DNA from: Alphaproteobacteria bacterium
Lineage (GTDB): Bacteria > Pseudomonadota > Alphaproteobacteria > JANSWW01
Length of the DNA stretch: 64,000 bases
Reading direction: 5' to 3'
Assembly: GCA_024743275.1 (NCBI GenBank)
Contig: JANSWW010000006.1
Location: forward strand, 62,001-126,000
The position numbers and the translations under genes are program-made. Below the pieces are notes generated by a model. The model did no database searches, had not been told where the DNA came from, and saw only the letters and a list, made by a program, of their open reading frames with translations. Below, piece after piece: positions 1-9,363 of the stretch (within the stretch, counting starts at the first letter, position 1; every line of letters starts with the position of its first letter).

Positions 1-92
1 ACCCCGTCGACCGAGACCGGCGTGGTGTGACCCAGGCCGGCGAAATCGCTGTCTGCGAACGGCATACTGGAAAGCGTGACTGTGGTGGTCAT
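1..92 (-). CDS. Partial phage tail gene, N-terminus only
   Basis: An ATG at 92 opens a leftward frame that stays open to the window edge, giving about 30 residues beginning MTTTVTLSSM. Its ATG overlaps the TGA of the preceding tail gene in an ATGA junction, the same coupling used elsewhere in this operon, so it is very likely the next tail gene. Too little is visible to assign a function. Confidence 0.55.
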   Translation of the reverse strand, partial: MTTTVTLSSMPFADSDFAGLGHTTPVSVDG

Positions 93-976
93 CCGATAAC
101 CTCACGAATGTTGAAGGCTATTTCGAACAGACCCGCGCGCGCCGCCCGCAGGGGACTGAGACGGGTCAGACGCCCCGGAAAGGTCCATCTCTGGAGATGG
201 AAGGGGTTTCCCGGGTCCCAGGAGAAAACCACCTGATCCGAGATCCCGCCGCGCTGAATCGTATCGAACAGCTTGGCCATGGCCTCGTCGGTCGGGATGT
301 TGGCAAGTTGGACGATCGCCTCGCGCCGGCGTGGCCGGACGTCGAAATACTCGACACCGGACCGGGTTTCGAAGACGGTGGTCCTGTCTTGAACGGCAAG
401 CGCCGAACCCAACTGCCAATTCACCGTCGGCTGGAAGCCGCTGGCGAGGTAGACGCGGCTGATTTCGACGTATCCGTCCGGATTGTCCGTATCGTCTATC
501 GCCAGTTTCCAATATCGGCCGATAACCCGTTCCTTGAAGATCTTGAGAACCGGTACCGGGACCTTGTCGGTGTTCTCCTCGACCTCGCGTCCGTGGAAGA
601 AGTGCTCGTCCTCGAACTCGCTGCTGCCGATCGGGTAGATCTGCGGGAACACCTCAATCCGGTGGGGTCCGGACAAAACGGGGCCGATATCATCGCCGTG
701 CCTGTCGTTGGACACGGTCAAGACGACTTTCGCCGAAAGGGAGAGATTGTGGCCGATGAGCGCGAAGCCGCGGATCGCCCGGACCGTCCCGAGATCGATC
801 ACCCCCCAGCAATCGCCTTTGGTGGCATTCACCGAACGCGCCCTTTCGGCGAACCGTGGCTGAAGCACATTGGTCAGCGGCATGGCCGGCCGCCAATTTC
901 CCCCGAAGGCGGACACTTCCGCGAAGGCGGGATCGGCATCGACCATGTTGGGAAACAGCAGGACCCCGTTCGACAT
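89..976 (-). CDS. Putative phage tail-tip protein with discoidin-like region
   Basis: A 295-aa protein in the tail module. Residues about 60 to 90 contain GVIDLGTVRAIRGFALIG, a pattern seen in phage tail proteins with a discoidin-like beta sandwich, so a carbohydrate- or wall-binding role is possible. I chose the ATG at 976 because GGGGA lies 5 nt upstream; an ATG at 988 overlapping the previous gene is the alternative and has no clear ribosome site. The next gene overlaps by ATGA. Function is inferred mostly from position at the distal end of the tail genes. Confidence 0.6.
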   Translation of the reverse strand: MSNGVLLFPNMVDADPAFAEVSAFGGNWRPAMPLTNVLQPRFAERARSVNATKGDCWGVIDLGTVRAIRGFALIGHNLSLSAKVVLTVSNDRHGDDIGPVLSGPHRIEVFPQIYPIGSSEFEDEHFFHGREVEENTDKVPVPVLKIFKERVIGRYWKLAIDDTDNPDGYVEISRVYLASGFQPTVNWQLGSALAVQDRTTVFETRSGVEYFDVRPRRREAIVQLANIPTDEAMAKLFDTIQRGGISDQVVFSWDPGNPFHLQRWTFPGRLTRLSPLRAARAGLFEIAFNIREVIG

Positions 977-977
977 C

Positions 978-1385
978 TCAATCCCCATGGGTCTTGATCT
1001 CGACGGTCATCAAGGTCCCGGGATTCCATGTCCCGACGGTCGTGTATTTGACCCGGAAGGCACTTCCCAGAATGCCCTCCTGGACCGTGTTTTCGGCGAG
1101 GCCGCCCTCGCTCAGGACGGTGGGCGCGGGAATGGACTTTCGCCCGTCGACCGTCACGAAGCGTGTTCCGCCGCCGGAGACGGCGAAACAGGCGATATCG
1201 CTCCAGGTCTTTTGCCCGTCGATCGAGGTCTGGACCCAGGCGGTCACGGAGGTACCGCCACCCGAGGTCGTCAGGGCGAACTGGACCGTCGCTCCGCCCG
1301 GCGAGCCAAACCCGCTTTGGACCGCGACGATTTGGGCCGTAACCGGATTGGTGATGTTCTCGGCCGCTAAAACTGCTACCGCCAT
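978..1385 (-). CDS. Small phage tail protein, unknown function
   Basis: A 135-aa protein rich in Thr, Val and Gly with few charged residues, consistent with a beta-rich structural protein. It contains WVQTSIDGQKTWSDIACF, which resembles the repeated strands of small virion proteins. It starts just 3 nt after the stop of the 541-aa hub-like gene and is followed at once by the 295-aa tail gene, so all belong to one tail operon. I do not recognise a named family; a tail-tip or decoration role is inference from position. Confidence 0.5.
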   Translation of the reverse strand: MAVAVLAAENITNPVTAQIVAVQSGFGSPGGATVQFALTTSGGGTSVTAWVQTSIDGQKTWSDIACFAVSGGGTRFVTVDGRKSIPAPTVLSEGGLAENTVQEGILGSAFRVKYTTVGTWNPGTLMTVEIKTHGD

Positions 1386-1388
1386 GGC

Positions 1389-3014
1389 TTATCCCCACAA
1401 ATAGATGAGCGTCGACCCGCCGGCATCGCTGCCACCGAGATCCTCTTCGAAGCCGATGATCCGCATCGGCTTGTCCCGCCAGTCGAAGCGGCCGACGTCG
1501 AGCAAAATCGCATTCCCCACCTCAAGGCGGGCGGCGGAACGGGGGTGCACCCGTACCGCCAAAATCTCCCGCCTCGTTCCGTAGAGCGCCTCCAACTGGT
1601 CTGCCGCCCACGTGGCCCCTACGTCGCTTTGAAGCGCGGTCTCGACGATCAGATCCTGGCCCAGGGGGTAGTCCAACGGGCTGGACAGCGGGCGTTTGAC
1701 CGTCCGCCACGCCTCGGCGGCGAAATCGGCCCGCTCGCCGGCCGCCGCCGCCGAGTCCGTCCGCACGGTCTGATTCCAGGCATAGGCGACCGCGATCGAC
1801 CGCGGCACGATCCCGTCGTCGGGCGCCGCTCCCGTCCGGGTTCCGATATCGAGCGGCCCCATCCCGATCTCCGCCTCTCCCAACCGGTCGACGGCGTCGG
1901 CGGCCATTGGTGGGGTGAGGCGGCCGAGGCGAAAAACCCCGTCTCTGCCGTCAAGCCACCAGCCCCGGAGCGGCGTCAGCAAGCGGTCCAGGGTACCGCC
2001 GACCTCGCCCCCTTCCGGCCCGATCCACAGTCCCGCCTCATGCGGTATGGCAAGCGCATCGGCCCCGATGTCGGCCGGTCCAAGGGTCGTATGATCCGTC
2101 AGGATTTGTCGAGCGAGAGCGACCGGTGTCCGGTCCGTCTCCGTCGCCCCGGCCGCCGCGTCGACGGTCAGGACCTCCGCGTCGCTTCCAAGCCGGAGGA
2201 AGGCCCCGTCCCCTTGGCCCCCGAGATAGAGATCATAGTGACCGGGCTGGACCGACGCACTCTCCAGGCCCGCGAGTGTCCCATGGAGGATACCGCGCGT
2301 CAGGGCGATCCCGCGGTCGAACGCGCCATCCACCAAGGTTACGGGCGCCGTGCTGATCTGATAGAGGTTCCTTGACCGGTTAACCCTGGGCGGCGAGAAA
2401 TTCCGGGCCCTCCCCAGCAACAGCGGTTTCCATTTGTCCTTCAGGTCCGCCCCGCCCTCACGCCCTTCCGGCAGCGTATTGTCGCCCTTGTAGATCTCTT
2501 CCTGAATGGGCCGGAGCGCGACCTCGCCCTGCCGGTTGCGGATCAAAAGATCAAGGCTGCCCAGTCCCCACTCCGCCCGTTCCACGGTGCCGGTGAAAAC
2601 CGGCGGATAGTCCGCCGGAAACCGCGGCGGCGCCGCTTTGCCTCCCGAGCGACCGGCCATGCGACCGCGATCCGGCCCCTTGCGGATCACCAACGCCCGC
2701 CCGTCGAAGGAATATCCGCGTAGATGATCCAGGGGAGCGGGCGCGCCCCGTCGGGATACGCCATTGGCAAGCCGGACGGTGCCGAGCACGCTGCGCCCGC
2801 TCCCCGCCGTACGCCCCGGCGCGAACGCGTGCTTGGCATAGACGCCGATGGACTCCAGCAGAGGCGGGAAGGGCGTATTGGCGGGCTCGTCCCCGGGGCG
2901 GGTCGCGAAATTCGGGTGTGTGGTCGCCCTGATCACCGCTTCGTCGCCGGTCGCCGGATCCCGGCACGCCGCCGTCAAGGTCCACATCTCGGACCCGGTA
3001 TTTGGGCGGGTCAT
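1389..3014 (-). CDS. Phage tail hub / baseplate-like protein
   Basis: A 541-aa protein immediately after the tape measure gene, overlapping it by ATGA. In siphovirus operons this position is held by distal tail or hub proteins. The first third contains DYPPVFTGTVERAEWGLGSLDLLI, like the barrel domains of tail hub proteins, and the C-terminus ends with strand-rich segments (GNAILLDVGRFDWRD and FEEDLGG). No peptidase or lysozyme motif is visible. The hub assignment rests mainly on synteny. Confidence 0.55.
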   Translation of the reverse strand: MTRPNTGSEMWTLTAACRDPATGDEAVIRATTHPNFATRPGDEPANTPFPPLLESIGVYAKHAFAPGRTAGSGRSVLGTVRLANGVSRRGAPAPLDHLRGYSFDGRALVIRKGPDRGRMAGRSGGKAAPPRFPADYPPVFTGTVERAEWGLGSLDLLIRNRQGEVALRPIQEEIYKGDNTLPEGREGGADLKDKWKPLLLGRARNFSPPRVNRSRNLYQISTAPVTLVDGAFDRGIALTRGILHGTLAGLESASVQPGHYDLYLGGQGDGAFLRLGSDAEVLTVDAAAGATETDRTPVALARQILTDHTTLGPADIGADALAIPHEAGLWIGPEGGEVGGTLDRLLTPLRGWWLDGRDGVFRLGRLTPPMAADAVDRLGEAEIGMGPLDIGTRTGAAPDDGIVPRSIAVAYAWNQTVRTDSAAAAGERADFAAEAWRTVKRPLSSPLDYPLGQDLIVETALQSDVGATWAADQLEALYGTRREILAVRVHPRSAARLEVGNAILLDVGRFDWRDKPMRIIGFEEDLGGSDAGGSTLIYLWG

Positions 3015-6000
3015 CGGGAGACCTCGTGAAGCAGGGAACTCCGAACCATCAACTGGCGCTGACCATTGCCTTCCTTCAGGGCGCCGACCGTTTCGTCATG
3101 GCCCTCCGCGACGATTTTTGCGAGTTGGTCCAGGCGGTCCGTTATGCGATCCAGCCGGCCGGCCATGTCCGCGTTATCGTTGGTGCTCCGCACCCCGAGC
3201 GCGCCACCGACATTGGCCAGGGGCAGGATCGCCTCCGGCCCGGCTTCGCCCATCAGCCCCATCGGGAAATGGGTGGGTCCTTCGACAACATGGTTCGTGA
3301 AGACGCCACCCTGGGCGAACTCCCGCCCTTCGGTTCGACCGAACAGGTCGTAGTGCAGCCGGGCAAAATCCGCGAGAGAGCCCGCGCCGGTCGCCGTTTG
3401 GATCGAGTCCCGGTTGGCATCGTAGTGGGCGCCGAGGTCCGGATACCGGGCGGCATAGGCCAGCGCCCGGTCGTCACCCACGGCGAACGGGTCGACCGGC
3501 GCCGGGGTGGACACCGGGGGGGGCGGCGGGGATGGCGGCGGGGCCGCCGGCCCCTGGTTTAGCAGGACGGGCACGCCTTCGCCGATCTGCCGGGCGGCGT
3601 CGAGAAAAGCGTCTCGTGCGAATTCGAGATTGTCCTCGATGATGGCGATCTCATTCTGGTCGATAACGCCGTCCATCAGCGCGTTGCGCCAGTCAGCGAT
3701 CGATATCCTCAGCAGACCGATGACACCGCTGCCTCCCAGACCGGCGACGAGCCTATCGAGGGCCGAGAAATCCTCCTCGATGTCCCGGATTTCCTCCGCC
3801 GTGAGCACACCGTCGGCGGTCGCCAGCCGAATGCGGATCACGAAGGCCTCATAGTCCTTCGCCGCCTGCGACAAACCGGCGGCCTGGCTCTCAAAGACCG
3901 CCGCATGGTTGTCAAAGGCCATCCCGGTTTCCGATAGGACGTTCCGGACAAGGGCGAAGGCGGCGGCGTAGTCCGCTCCACTGGCGCTGACCTCGCGCTC
4001 CGCCTCGAGATAGGCGCGTGCGATTTCTGCGAGACCGGCCGCGGCCTCAATATCTCCCGATTGGGCCGCGGCTGCGGCCGCATTGAATTGTGCGAACGCC
4101 TCGTCCCGCCGGCCGATCGGATCGAGCGGCGACAGATTGGCGTCCAAGAGCAGCGACTCCGCCGCCGCCTTCAAATCGAGAGCGGTCGTCCGGAACCGTC
4201 CGGCGGCGTTCTCGGCGGCCGTGGCGGCTTGCGCGAGCGCCTGAACCAGGGTTGGCCGATTGTCGTTGGCCGGCGTCCCGATGAGAGCCGCCAAGTCGCC
4301 GATGCTCTGGGCCGCCCGGTCCGCCCCGTCCCGCCAGATCGCCAAATGCTCCGTCAGACCAGAAAGGACCTCGGTGACACCGGGCGTCGTCGACTCGATG
4401 AGCTTCAGGGTTTCGACGACGGCCAGCAATTGGGTCACGGAAAGGTCTTGGACCGCCTCGTCGAACAAGGCGTCGATGGCCGCCTGCCCTTCCATGGCGG
4501 TCACCGCCCCCTCCGCCATCGCCGTCGTGAAGGACGCGATGTTCTCCGCCAACAGTTGCATGGCGTCGAAAGCGGCTGTCGATCCACCCGCCACGTTGAG
4601 CGCGGCGATCCGGGTGCGCCGTTCGAGTTCCGCGATGGATCGATCCTGGCCGAGGGCGAGCTTCGCGTCGACTTCGGTGTCAGAGAGATCGTAGAAGAAG
4701 GCCTTGAGCAGGGGGCGGGCTTCTTCATAGGTAGTGTGGATATCTTCGAGCTGTTTTGCGTAGGCGTCCTGTTCCTTGGTGGCGCTCTTAGCGGCCTCGC
4801 CGATGTCGAGCGTATGCCGGATAAAGGCCTGTACGCCCATTTCGGCATGGGCGAAAGCGCCGACGACGCCGCCTTTCTCTTCGAGGCTCCGCGCCTTGTC
4901 GAGAAAGTCCTCAAGCCCTCTTTCCATGTCCCGGAAGCCGTCCCGGACCTGACCGCGGGCGGTCTCGGAGAAGCTCCGCACGCCTTCGGTCATCGCCCCT
5001 ACGGTCTCGTCGAAGGCGCTTGCGTAGTCCAGGAACTCACCCACTTCCTCAGGGGTCGCGAACCGGTTTTCTCCAGCCTCGCCGCCGAGCCTGCCCTGAT
5101 CACCTTGCGAGATGTCGGCGATCAGGATCGCGCGTTGCAGCGTGTTGATCTCGCCTGCCGCCATGAGGGCCTGAACCTCCTCGACCGTGGTCGGCAGCGC
5201 GTCCCGAGCCGCCCGGTCGTCCGCCTGCGCCGCGCGGATCCTCTCGATCAGCGCCGGCGTCATACCGGCGGTCGACGCGGCATCGTCGAGATCCGTCAAG
5301 AATTGATCCGCCGTCAGACCGGCATCCCGCACGATCTTGTCGCGAACCGGGTAATAGAGCGCGCCGAGGACATCGTTTCGCAGGGACTGAAGCATGTAGT
5401 CCGCCACGGCGGCCTCCGCCCCTGTTTCGTCGTTGGAGAAGGCGCGGAACCGCTCGGACTGAAAGCCGAACAGGCGCACCCCGTCCGGGTCCGACAACCG
5501 GCTTGCCGTGGTTATAAACCCGGTCGGCAGGTTTTCCCGCGCGGTCGCCCGCATCATCTGCAGGTGGGTATCCGGCGCACGCTCCAAACCCAGGCCCGCC
5601 CGGATCTCCTCAAGCCCCGGCTCGACACGGGTATCGATCAATTGCCGCAGGTCGGTGGCGTCGCCTCCATCGAGACTGGTGCTACTGATCACCCGGCCAC
5701 CCTGCGCCTGAACATCTGCATAGGGGAAGTCCTTATCCCCGCCGAACAGAGATCCGATGAATTGCCCGATAAAGGAGCCAACAAAGGCACCGATGGGCCC
5801 GGCGATGTAGGTGCCAACGGCACCAAGAATCGCGGATGCCACAGTGCTTGCGGTCCCCCCGTCCCCGAACAGCGCGTTGCCGAGCCGGTTCCCCCCGACA
5901 CCGGTGAGCGCCGCGCCGGGTGTAACGGTCTCAAGGCCCGCCTCGATCAGCGTCCGCGTCGACAGGGGCATGGGAGTGGCCGCCCCGGATGCGGCCGCCC

Positions 6001-6421
6001 CTGTTCCGGTCGATAGGGTCGCCGCCAGGTCGAACGGTCCCCCGGCGGACCCTATCGTCGACATCTGCCTCGACAGGCTGTTCAGTCTAACGCTGCCGGT
6101 GCTGACCAGGCGCTCGATATCGCCGGCGACCGAGCCGACGGCAGTGCTCCAATCATGTCTGAAATCGTCCGCGCCACGACGGGTCTCACGGAGAAAGTCT
6201 TGGACCGGCCGCGTATCGAACGACTCCTCGAAAGCCCGGCCCACGGTCTCGAGGGCCACCCCCATCGGCCGCAGCAGACGCTCGATCTCGGCCGTTTGCC
6301 GGGCGAAAGCGACACTCTCGGCCACCACACGGGACATCTCGTCGGCATATCCGCGAAGCGCCCGGGTCCGGTCCCCGAACCGAGGAGCGTCGAAATCCAT
6401 CCTAAGATCGGCGATATCCAT
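3011..6421 (-). CDS. Phage tape measure protein
   Basis: A 1136-aa protein that would set tail length and be ejected with the DNA. A helical, Ala-rich body includes a Gly-rich hydrophobic stretch at about residues 190 to 228 that could insert into the host membrane. A proline-rich linker (PPPSPPPPPVSTPAP) lies near residue 960, and the C-terminal motif GEAGPEAILPL near residue 1070 is a hallmark of siphovirus tape measures. It follows the frameshifted tail chaperone gene by 32 nt, the classical position. The ATG at 6421 opens the reading frame. Confidence 0.92.
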   Translation of the reverse strand: MDIADLRMDFDAPRFGDRTRALRGYADEMSRVVAESVAFARQTAEIERLLRPMGVALETVGRAFEESFDTRPVQDFLRETRRGADDFRHDWSTAVGSVAGDIERLVSTGSVRLNSLSRQMSTIGSAGGPFDLAATLSTGTGAAASGAATPMPLSTRTLIEAGLETVTPGAALTGVGGNRLGNALFGDGGTASTVASAILGAVGTYIAGPIGAFVGSFIGQFIGSLFGGDKDFPYADVQAQGGRVISSTSLDGGDATDLRQLIDTRVEPGLEEIRAGLGLERAPDTHLQMMRATARENLPTGFITTASRLSDPDGVRLFGFQSERFRAFSNDETGAEAAVADYMLQSLRNDVLGALYYPVRDKIVRDAGLTADQFLTDLDDAASTAGMTPALIERIRAAQADDRAARDALPTTVEEVQALMAAGEINTLQRAILIADISQGDQGRLGGEAGENRFATPEEVGEFLDYASAFDETVGAMTEGVRSFSETARGQVRDGFRDMERGLEDFLDKARSLEEKGGVVGAFAHAEMGVQAFIRHTLDIGEAAKSATKEQDAYAKQLEDIHTTYEEARPLLKAFFYDLSDTEVDAKLALGQDRSIAELERRTRIAALNVAGGSTAAFDAMQLLAENIASFTTAMAEGAVTAMEGQAAIDALFDEAVQDLSVTQLLAVVETLKLIESTTPGVTEVLSGLTEHLAIWRDGADRAAQSIGDLAALIGTPANDNRPTLVQALAQAATAAENAAGRFRTTALDLKAAAESLLLDANLSPLDPIGRRDEAFAQFNAAAAAAQSGDIEAAAGLAEIARAYLEAEREVSASGADYAAAFALVRNVLSETGMAFDNHAAVFESQAAGLSQAAKDYEAFVIRIRLATADGVLTAEEIRDIEEDFSALDRLVAGLGGSGVIGLLRISIADWRNALMDGVIDQNEIAIIEDNLEFARDAFLDAARQIGEGVPVLLNQGPAAPPPSPPPPPVSTPAPVDPFAVGDDRALAYAARYPDLGAHYDANRDSIQTATGAGSLADFARLHYDLFGRTEGREFAQGGVFTNHVVEGPTHFPMGLMGEAGPEAILPLANVGGALGVRSTNDNADMAGRLDRITDRLDQLAKIVAEGHDETVGALKEGNGQRQLMVRSSLLHEVSR

Positions 6422-6453
6422 AAAAGCTCCCGTGAATATCCGAAGTCGCGGCG

Positions 6454-7265
6454 TTATCGCGACCGCGCCGGCACCCGCGACGGCCGGGACAAGTTTCCGG
6501 CCCGTTCGTGTACGGATGCGGTCAGACGGTCCAACCAGAGACGGTCGGCCCGCAGAAGAAGGTCACGCTCGAACGGTGAGGGGCGAATGCCGGTCACCTG
6601 CTGCCAGGCCGCAATGTCCTGGAAGGAGATCGGCTGCGGCAGGTCTCCCGCACGCCCACGAGCGGCCGACAGGGTGGCGAACCAGGTCCACACATGGTCG
6701 AGGGCGTCGGGACAAGGGGGCCCCGCCAAGCCGGTGGGTATCTCACCGGTCTGCTCCCAAACGGAGTGGAGGTGGTCCGCCCGGCTGGCCCCGTCGTCGA
6801 GGGTCTCGGCGAGGTGGAGGCGATGCTCGACGAAGCTCAGGAAAGCGTCGGCGAGACCTTGCAGAAGTTTCCCCGGTCTTCGATGAACGCCTCCGCCTGT
6901 TCGAGGATCCAGCGTTCCTTGCGGTAGAGATCGGCGGCACTGGCCGGGGAGGCCTGGAGAGCCGCGCCGCCATAGGTGAAGTTGCCGGAAAAGGCGAGCG
7001 TGCAGGCCGCCACCAACTGGACCCGGTCCTCCCGCAGTTCCTCGGCCTTGGTCTCCACCTTGCCGCGCCGGGCGACCCGCTTCAGCTTGGCGTTCTGCAG
7101 ACGGAGCTGGGTGTCCTGGAACCGGTCGGAATCGATGCCGGCGAGACGGATCGCGATCGGATTTCCATCCTCGCCGGTCAGGACAGCGTCGGTCCGGGGA
7201 TGGCGCAGGTCCAGCCAGGCGCCGTCGTTCTGCGCCTCGGTCAGGTTGAAGTCTTGAAGATCCAT
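6454..7265 (-). CDS. Tail assembly chaperone, -1 frameshift fusion product
   Basis: This is the long product expected if ribosomes slip back one base at GGGAAAC (6873 to 6867). The first 133 codons are shared with the short product. The -1 frame then runs another 137 codons to TAA at 6454, for about 270 aa in total. The extension reads KLLQGLADAFLSFVEHRL at once after the slip and later contains ISFQDIAAWQQVTGIRPSPF, a pattern common in small siphovirus proteins encoded just upstream of the tape measure. The extension frame has no ATG or SD of its own near its 5' end. Phage lambda gpG/gpGT is the established model for such a pair. Confidence 0.78.
6837..7265 (-). CDS. Tail assembly chaperone, short product
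   Basis: A 142-aa protein translated without frameshifting, ending at TGA 6837. It lies between the tail tube gene and the tape measure, the place of the lambda gpG-like chaperone that coats the tape measure during tail assembly. The sequence starts MDLQDFNLTEAQNDGAWLDL and includes RIRLAGIDSDRFQD-like helices; families here are highly divergent, so position and the frameshift signal are the main evidence. About ten codons beyond the slip site are unique to this form. Confidence 0.75.
   Translation of the reverse strand: MDLQDFNLTEAQNDGAWLDLRHPRTDAVLTGEDGNPIAIRLAGIDSDRFQDTQLRLQNAKLKRVARRGKVETKAEELREDRVQLVAACTLAFSGNFTYGGAALQASPASAADLYRKERWILEQAEAFIEDRGNFCKVSPTLS
6867..6873 (-). promoter_or_regulatory. 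Slippery heptamer for -1 ribosomal frameshift
   Basis: On the minus strand the zero-frame codons are CGG GGA AAC, so the site is G GGA AAC, an exact X XXY YYZ heptamer. Eight nucleotides downstream GGTCTCG (6858 to 6852) can pair with CGAGACC (6808 to 6802), a 7-bp stem that could act as the stimulator. The -1 frame is open on both sides and joins two coding-like sequences. Confidence 0.78.
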
Positions 7266-7306
7266 CTAGTGGCTCCCTCGGTTGGTCTGGAGATATCGCG
7301 TGCCGG

Positions 7307-8536
7307 TCAGGTCAGGGTTGAATCCTGTATGACGATGGTGGTCGGGTGATGCTTGACGCCCGCCCCACCCTGCGCCGCCCTGAGGCCCGCGAACTTGTAG
7401 GTGCGTTGAATGCCCCGCTGACCGTCGCTCGCATCGGCGCTGGCAAGCTTGATCCGGGGCAGGAAGATCGAGACGAAGTCCTGCGGGTCCGCGCCGGCGA
7501 GCGACATCACCACATGGAGTTCGGCCTCCGTTTCATCGCGGAACATCTCGGCGAAGGCGTTGTCCTGATAGAAGGCGGTGAACCTGCCGGTCAGCCGGCT
7601 GGTGCCGAAGAAGATGTCCTGAAGCGTGTCGGACCCAACCACCGGATCGCCGCTGAGCCCCAGATCCAGGGTCACATCGAGACCGGTGACGATGGCGACA
7701 TCCTGGCCGCCGATCCGAAGGCTGCCGTTCACCGCCGCCGTCAGGCCGGTGGTGGCCGCCGCCGACGGGCTGGTGAAATAAGGCGCGGTACCGCCGCCGA
7801 GATAGTCGAACCCCGCTCCCGTGACACCGAGATCGAGGGTAACAAGGCCACTCGCCGGCATGTTGACGGCAAGCGATCCGAACCGGCAGCCGGTGAACAG
7901 CTCGGACACATCGATGTCGCTGAAATAATGCTCGATCGTGTAGCTGTCCGAACTGTGCCCGCTCGCGGGAATGAAGGTCTCCTTGCCGGGCAACGCGATC
8001 GCCGCGGCCTCGTTCGCGGCACCGATATCGGCACCGGCGGTGCCCGCGGCGGTGATCTCGGTCTCGGTGACATCGACGACTCGGAAATTGACCGTTTCAT
8101 TTGCGTCACCGGTCCCGGACACCCGGATCACATGACCGACCTTGAACCCGGTCGTCAGGAAACCCGTCCCGGCCAGGCCCGCACGGGTGAAGACACGATT
8201 GCCACCACTCGTGGCGGCGGTCAGCCCGTCACCCGCCTGGGCGGACCAGCCGGAGAGCGTGGTGAAATCCCGCCTGAGCGCGGACCCGATGGGCAGCGCA
8301 TAGGTCCCCGGCGACAGCTCTCCCCGGATCTGGCCGCCACAGCGGCGGGTCCCGTGCCGCAGATCGAAAATCTGATAGTCTTCGCGGATCTCCTGGGAAT
8401 CGTAGGTTTCCTTGGTGCCGCTGAGCGACGAGTCGATCCGGCGGAGGCGCTGCGCGCCGCTGGCGCCCGCCGCCTCGTTGAACGTGGTTTCCTTTTTGAT
8501 GACGAGCTCTTTGGCTACGCCGGTGCCGAGCGCCAT
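7307..8536 (-). CDS. Phage major tail (tube) protein
   Basis: A 409-aa protein, Thr/Gly/Ser-rich and beta-rich, starting MALGTGVAKELVIKKETTF. This N-terminus (a short lead then a plain description of the tube subunit with GTxxRCGGQIRGELSPG) fits long siphovirus tail tube proteins. Residues about 90 to 160 look like an inserted Ig-like or loop domain. It sits after the tail-completion genes and just before the tail chaperone pair, the normal place for the tube gene. Family assignment is from composition and synteny rather than a diagnostic motif. Confidence 0.75.
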   Translation of the reverse strand: MALGTGVAKELVIKKETTFNEAAGASGAQRLRRIDSSLSGTKETYDSQEIREDYQIFDLRHGTRRCGGQIRGELSPGTYALPIGSALRRDFTTLSGWSAQAGDGLTAATSGGNRVFTRAGLAGTGFLTTGFKVGHVIRVSGTGDANETVNFRVVDVTETEITAAGTAGADIGAANEAAAIALPGKETFIPASGHSSDSYTIEHYFSDIDVSELFTGCRFGSLAVNMPASGLVTLDLGVTGAGFDYLGGGTAPYFTSPSAAATTGLTAAVNGSLRIGGQDVAIVTGLDVTLDLGLSGDPVVGSDTLQDIFFGTSRLTGRFTAFYQDNAFAEMFRDETEAELHVVMSLAGADPQDFVSIFLPRIKLASADASDGQRGIQRTYKFAGLRAAQGGAGVKHHPTTIVIQDSTLT

Positions 8537-8569
8537 GGCGGTTCTCCAAATCGGTTGTGAACGAGGGGA

Positions 8570-8971
8570 TCAGATATGTGCGAACCAGGGCAGCAGGACG
8601 GGCTGGATCCAGTAGTCCCGAACGCGTTTCGCGTCGCCGGGCCGGCCCTGGTCGAGGGTGACGAAGACCCCGCCGGATCCCAGCACACGGCCGCGATGGA
8701 AATGTTGCAACAGGCCGTCGACCCGTTGGTCGACCGACGCGGTTCCCCGGTTGAGCGGCGCGTGCAGGACAATGGTCAGATGACCCGACCAGGTTTTGAG
8801 ATCGCTGTCGCCGAAGCCCCGTCCCTCGACCGCCTCGATCACAAGCGAGACCTGCTGCCAGGCATCGCCGCGCGGCGGCCGGAAGGCCGTGTTCTCCCAG
8901 GCGGTCGGCCAGGGCGGCGCATAGGCCACCAGATGATCCAATAGGGCCGTGCGGATCTTCTCGACACTCAT
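8570..8971 (-). CDS. Phage tail terminator-like protein (DUF4128-like)
   Basis: A 133-aa protein. The opening MSVEKIRTALLDHL followed by PPWPTAWENTAFRPPRG closely resembles the DUF4128 type of phage protein, thought to cap the tail tube and contact the head. It starts inside the stop of the preceding connector gene (ATGA junction at 8968 to 8971), so expression is coupled. It lies between connector and tube genes, consistent with tail termination. Confidence 0.68.
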   Translation of the reverse strand: MSVEKIRTALLDHLVAYAPPWPTAWENTAFRPPRGDAWQQVSLVIEAVEGRGFGDSDLKTWSGHLTIVLHAPLNRGTASVDQRVDGLLQHFHRGRVLGSGGVFVTLDQGRPGDAKRVRDYWIQPVLLPWFAHI

Positions 8972-9363
8972 GCCGGGGCTCCGCGGACCTGTAGGACATA
9001 GGCGATGGGAATGCCGCCGGGCGCCAGACGCTGTTCGAGCCGGATGATGCGATATAGGGTGCCTGCCAACTCGATCCGTTGCGGGGGGGCCGGGTCCCAG
9101 GTGAGATTGCCGACCGAGCAGGTGACCCGCTTGTCGCCGTCCAGGATCGTGACCCCCGGTGCGAAACCGAAGGCCAGACCCGCGCCGCGATAATCTTCCG
9201 CCACCGCGACGACCGTGGCGGTCTCCATGGTGGTGGTCTGCTTCCAGGGGGCCGCCGGGTCCGGCGTCGTGACGTCGCGTTGAACCGTCGCCATCTGACC
9301 GTAGCGCTTCAGCAGCGCCCCGGCCCGTTTGACCAGGCCGGAGTATTTGTAGGCCGCCGTCAT
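8968..9363 (-). CDS. Phage head-tail joining protein
   Basis: A 131-aa protein starting MTAAYKYSGLVKRAG. The segment ATVQRDVTTPDPAAPWKQTT resembles small head-closure proteins, whose N-terminal helix is followed by a beta barrel. It is coupled at both ends by ATGA overlaps to the DnaT-like connector gene and to the tail terminator gene. Such a tightly packed trio of about 130 to 165 aa proteins between coat and tube is typical of siphovirus neck genes. No catalytic motifs are expected or seen. Confidence 0.62.
   Translation of the reverse strand: MTAAYKYSGLVKRAGALLKRYGQMATVQRDVTTPDPAAPWKQTTTMETATVVAVAEDYRGAGLAFGFAPGVTILDGDKRVTCSVGNLTWDPAPPQRIELAGTLYRIIRLEQRLAPGGIPIAYVLQVRGAPA

Noticed and set aside
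4061..6016. 651-codon plus-strand frame
   Set aside because: Antisense to the tape measure gene; no ribosome site or recognisable domain.
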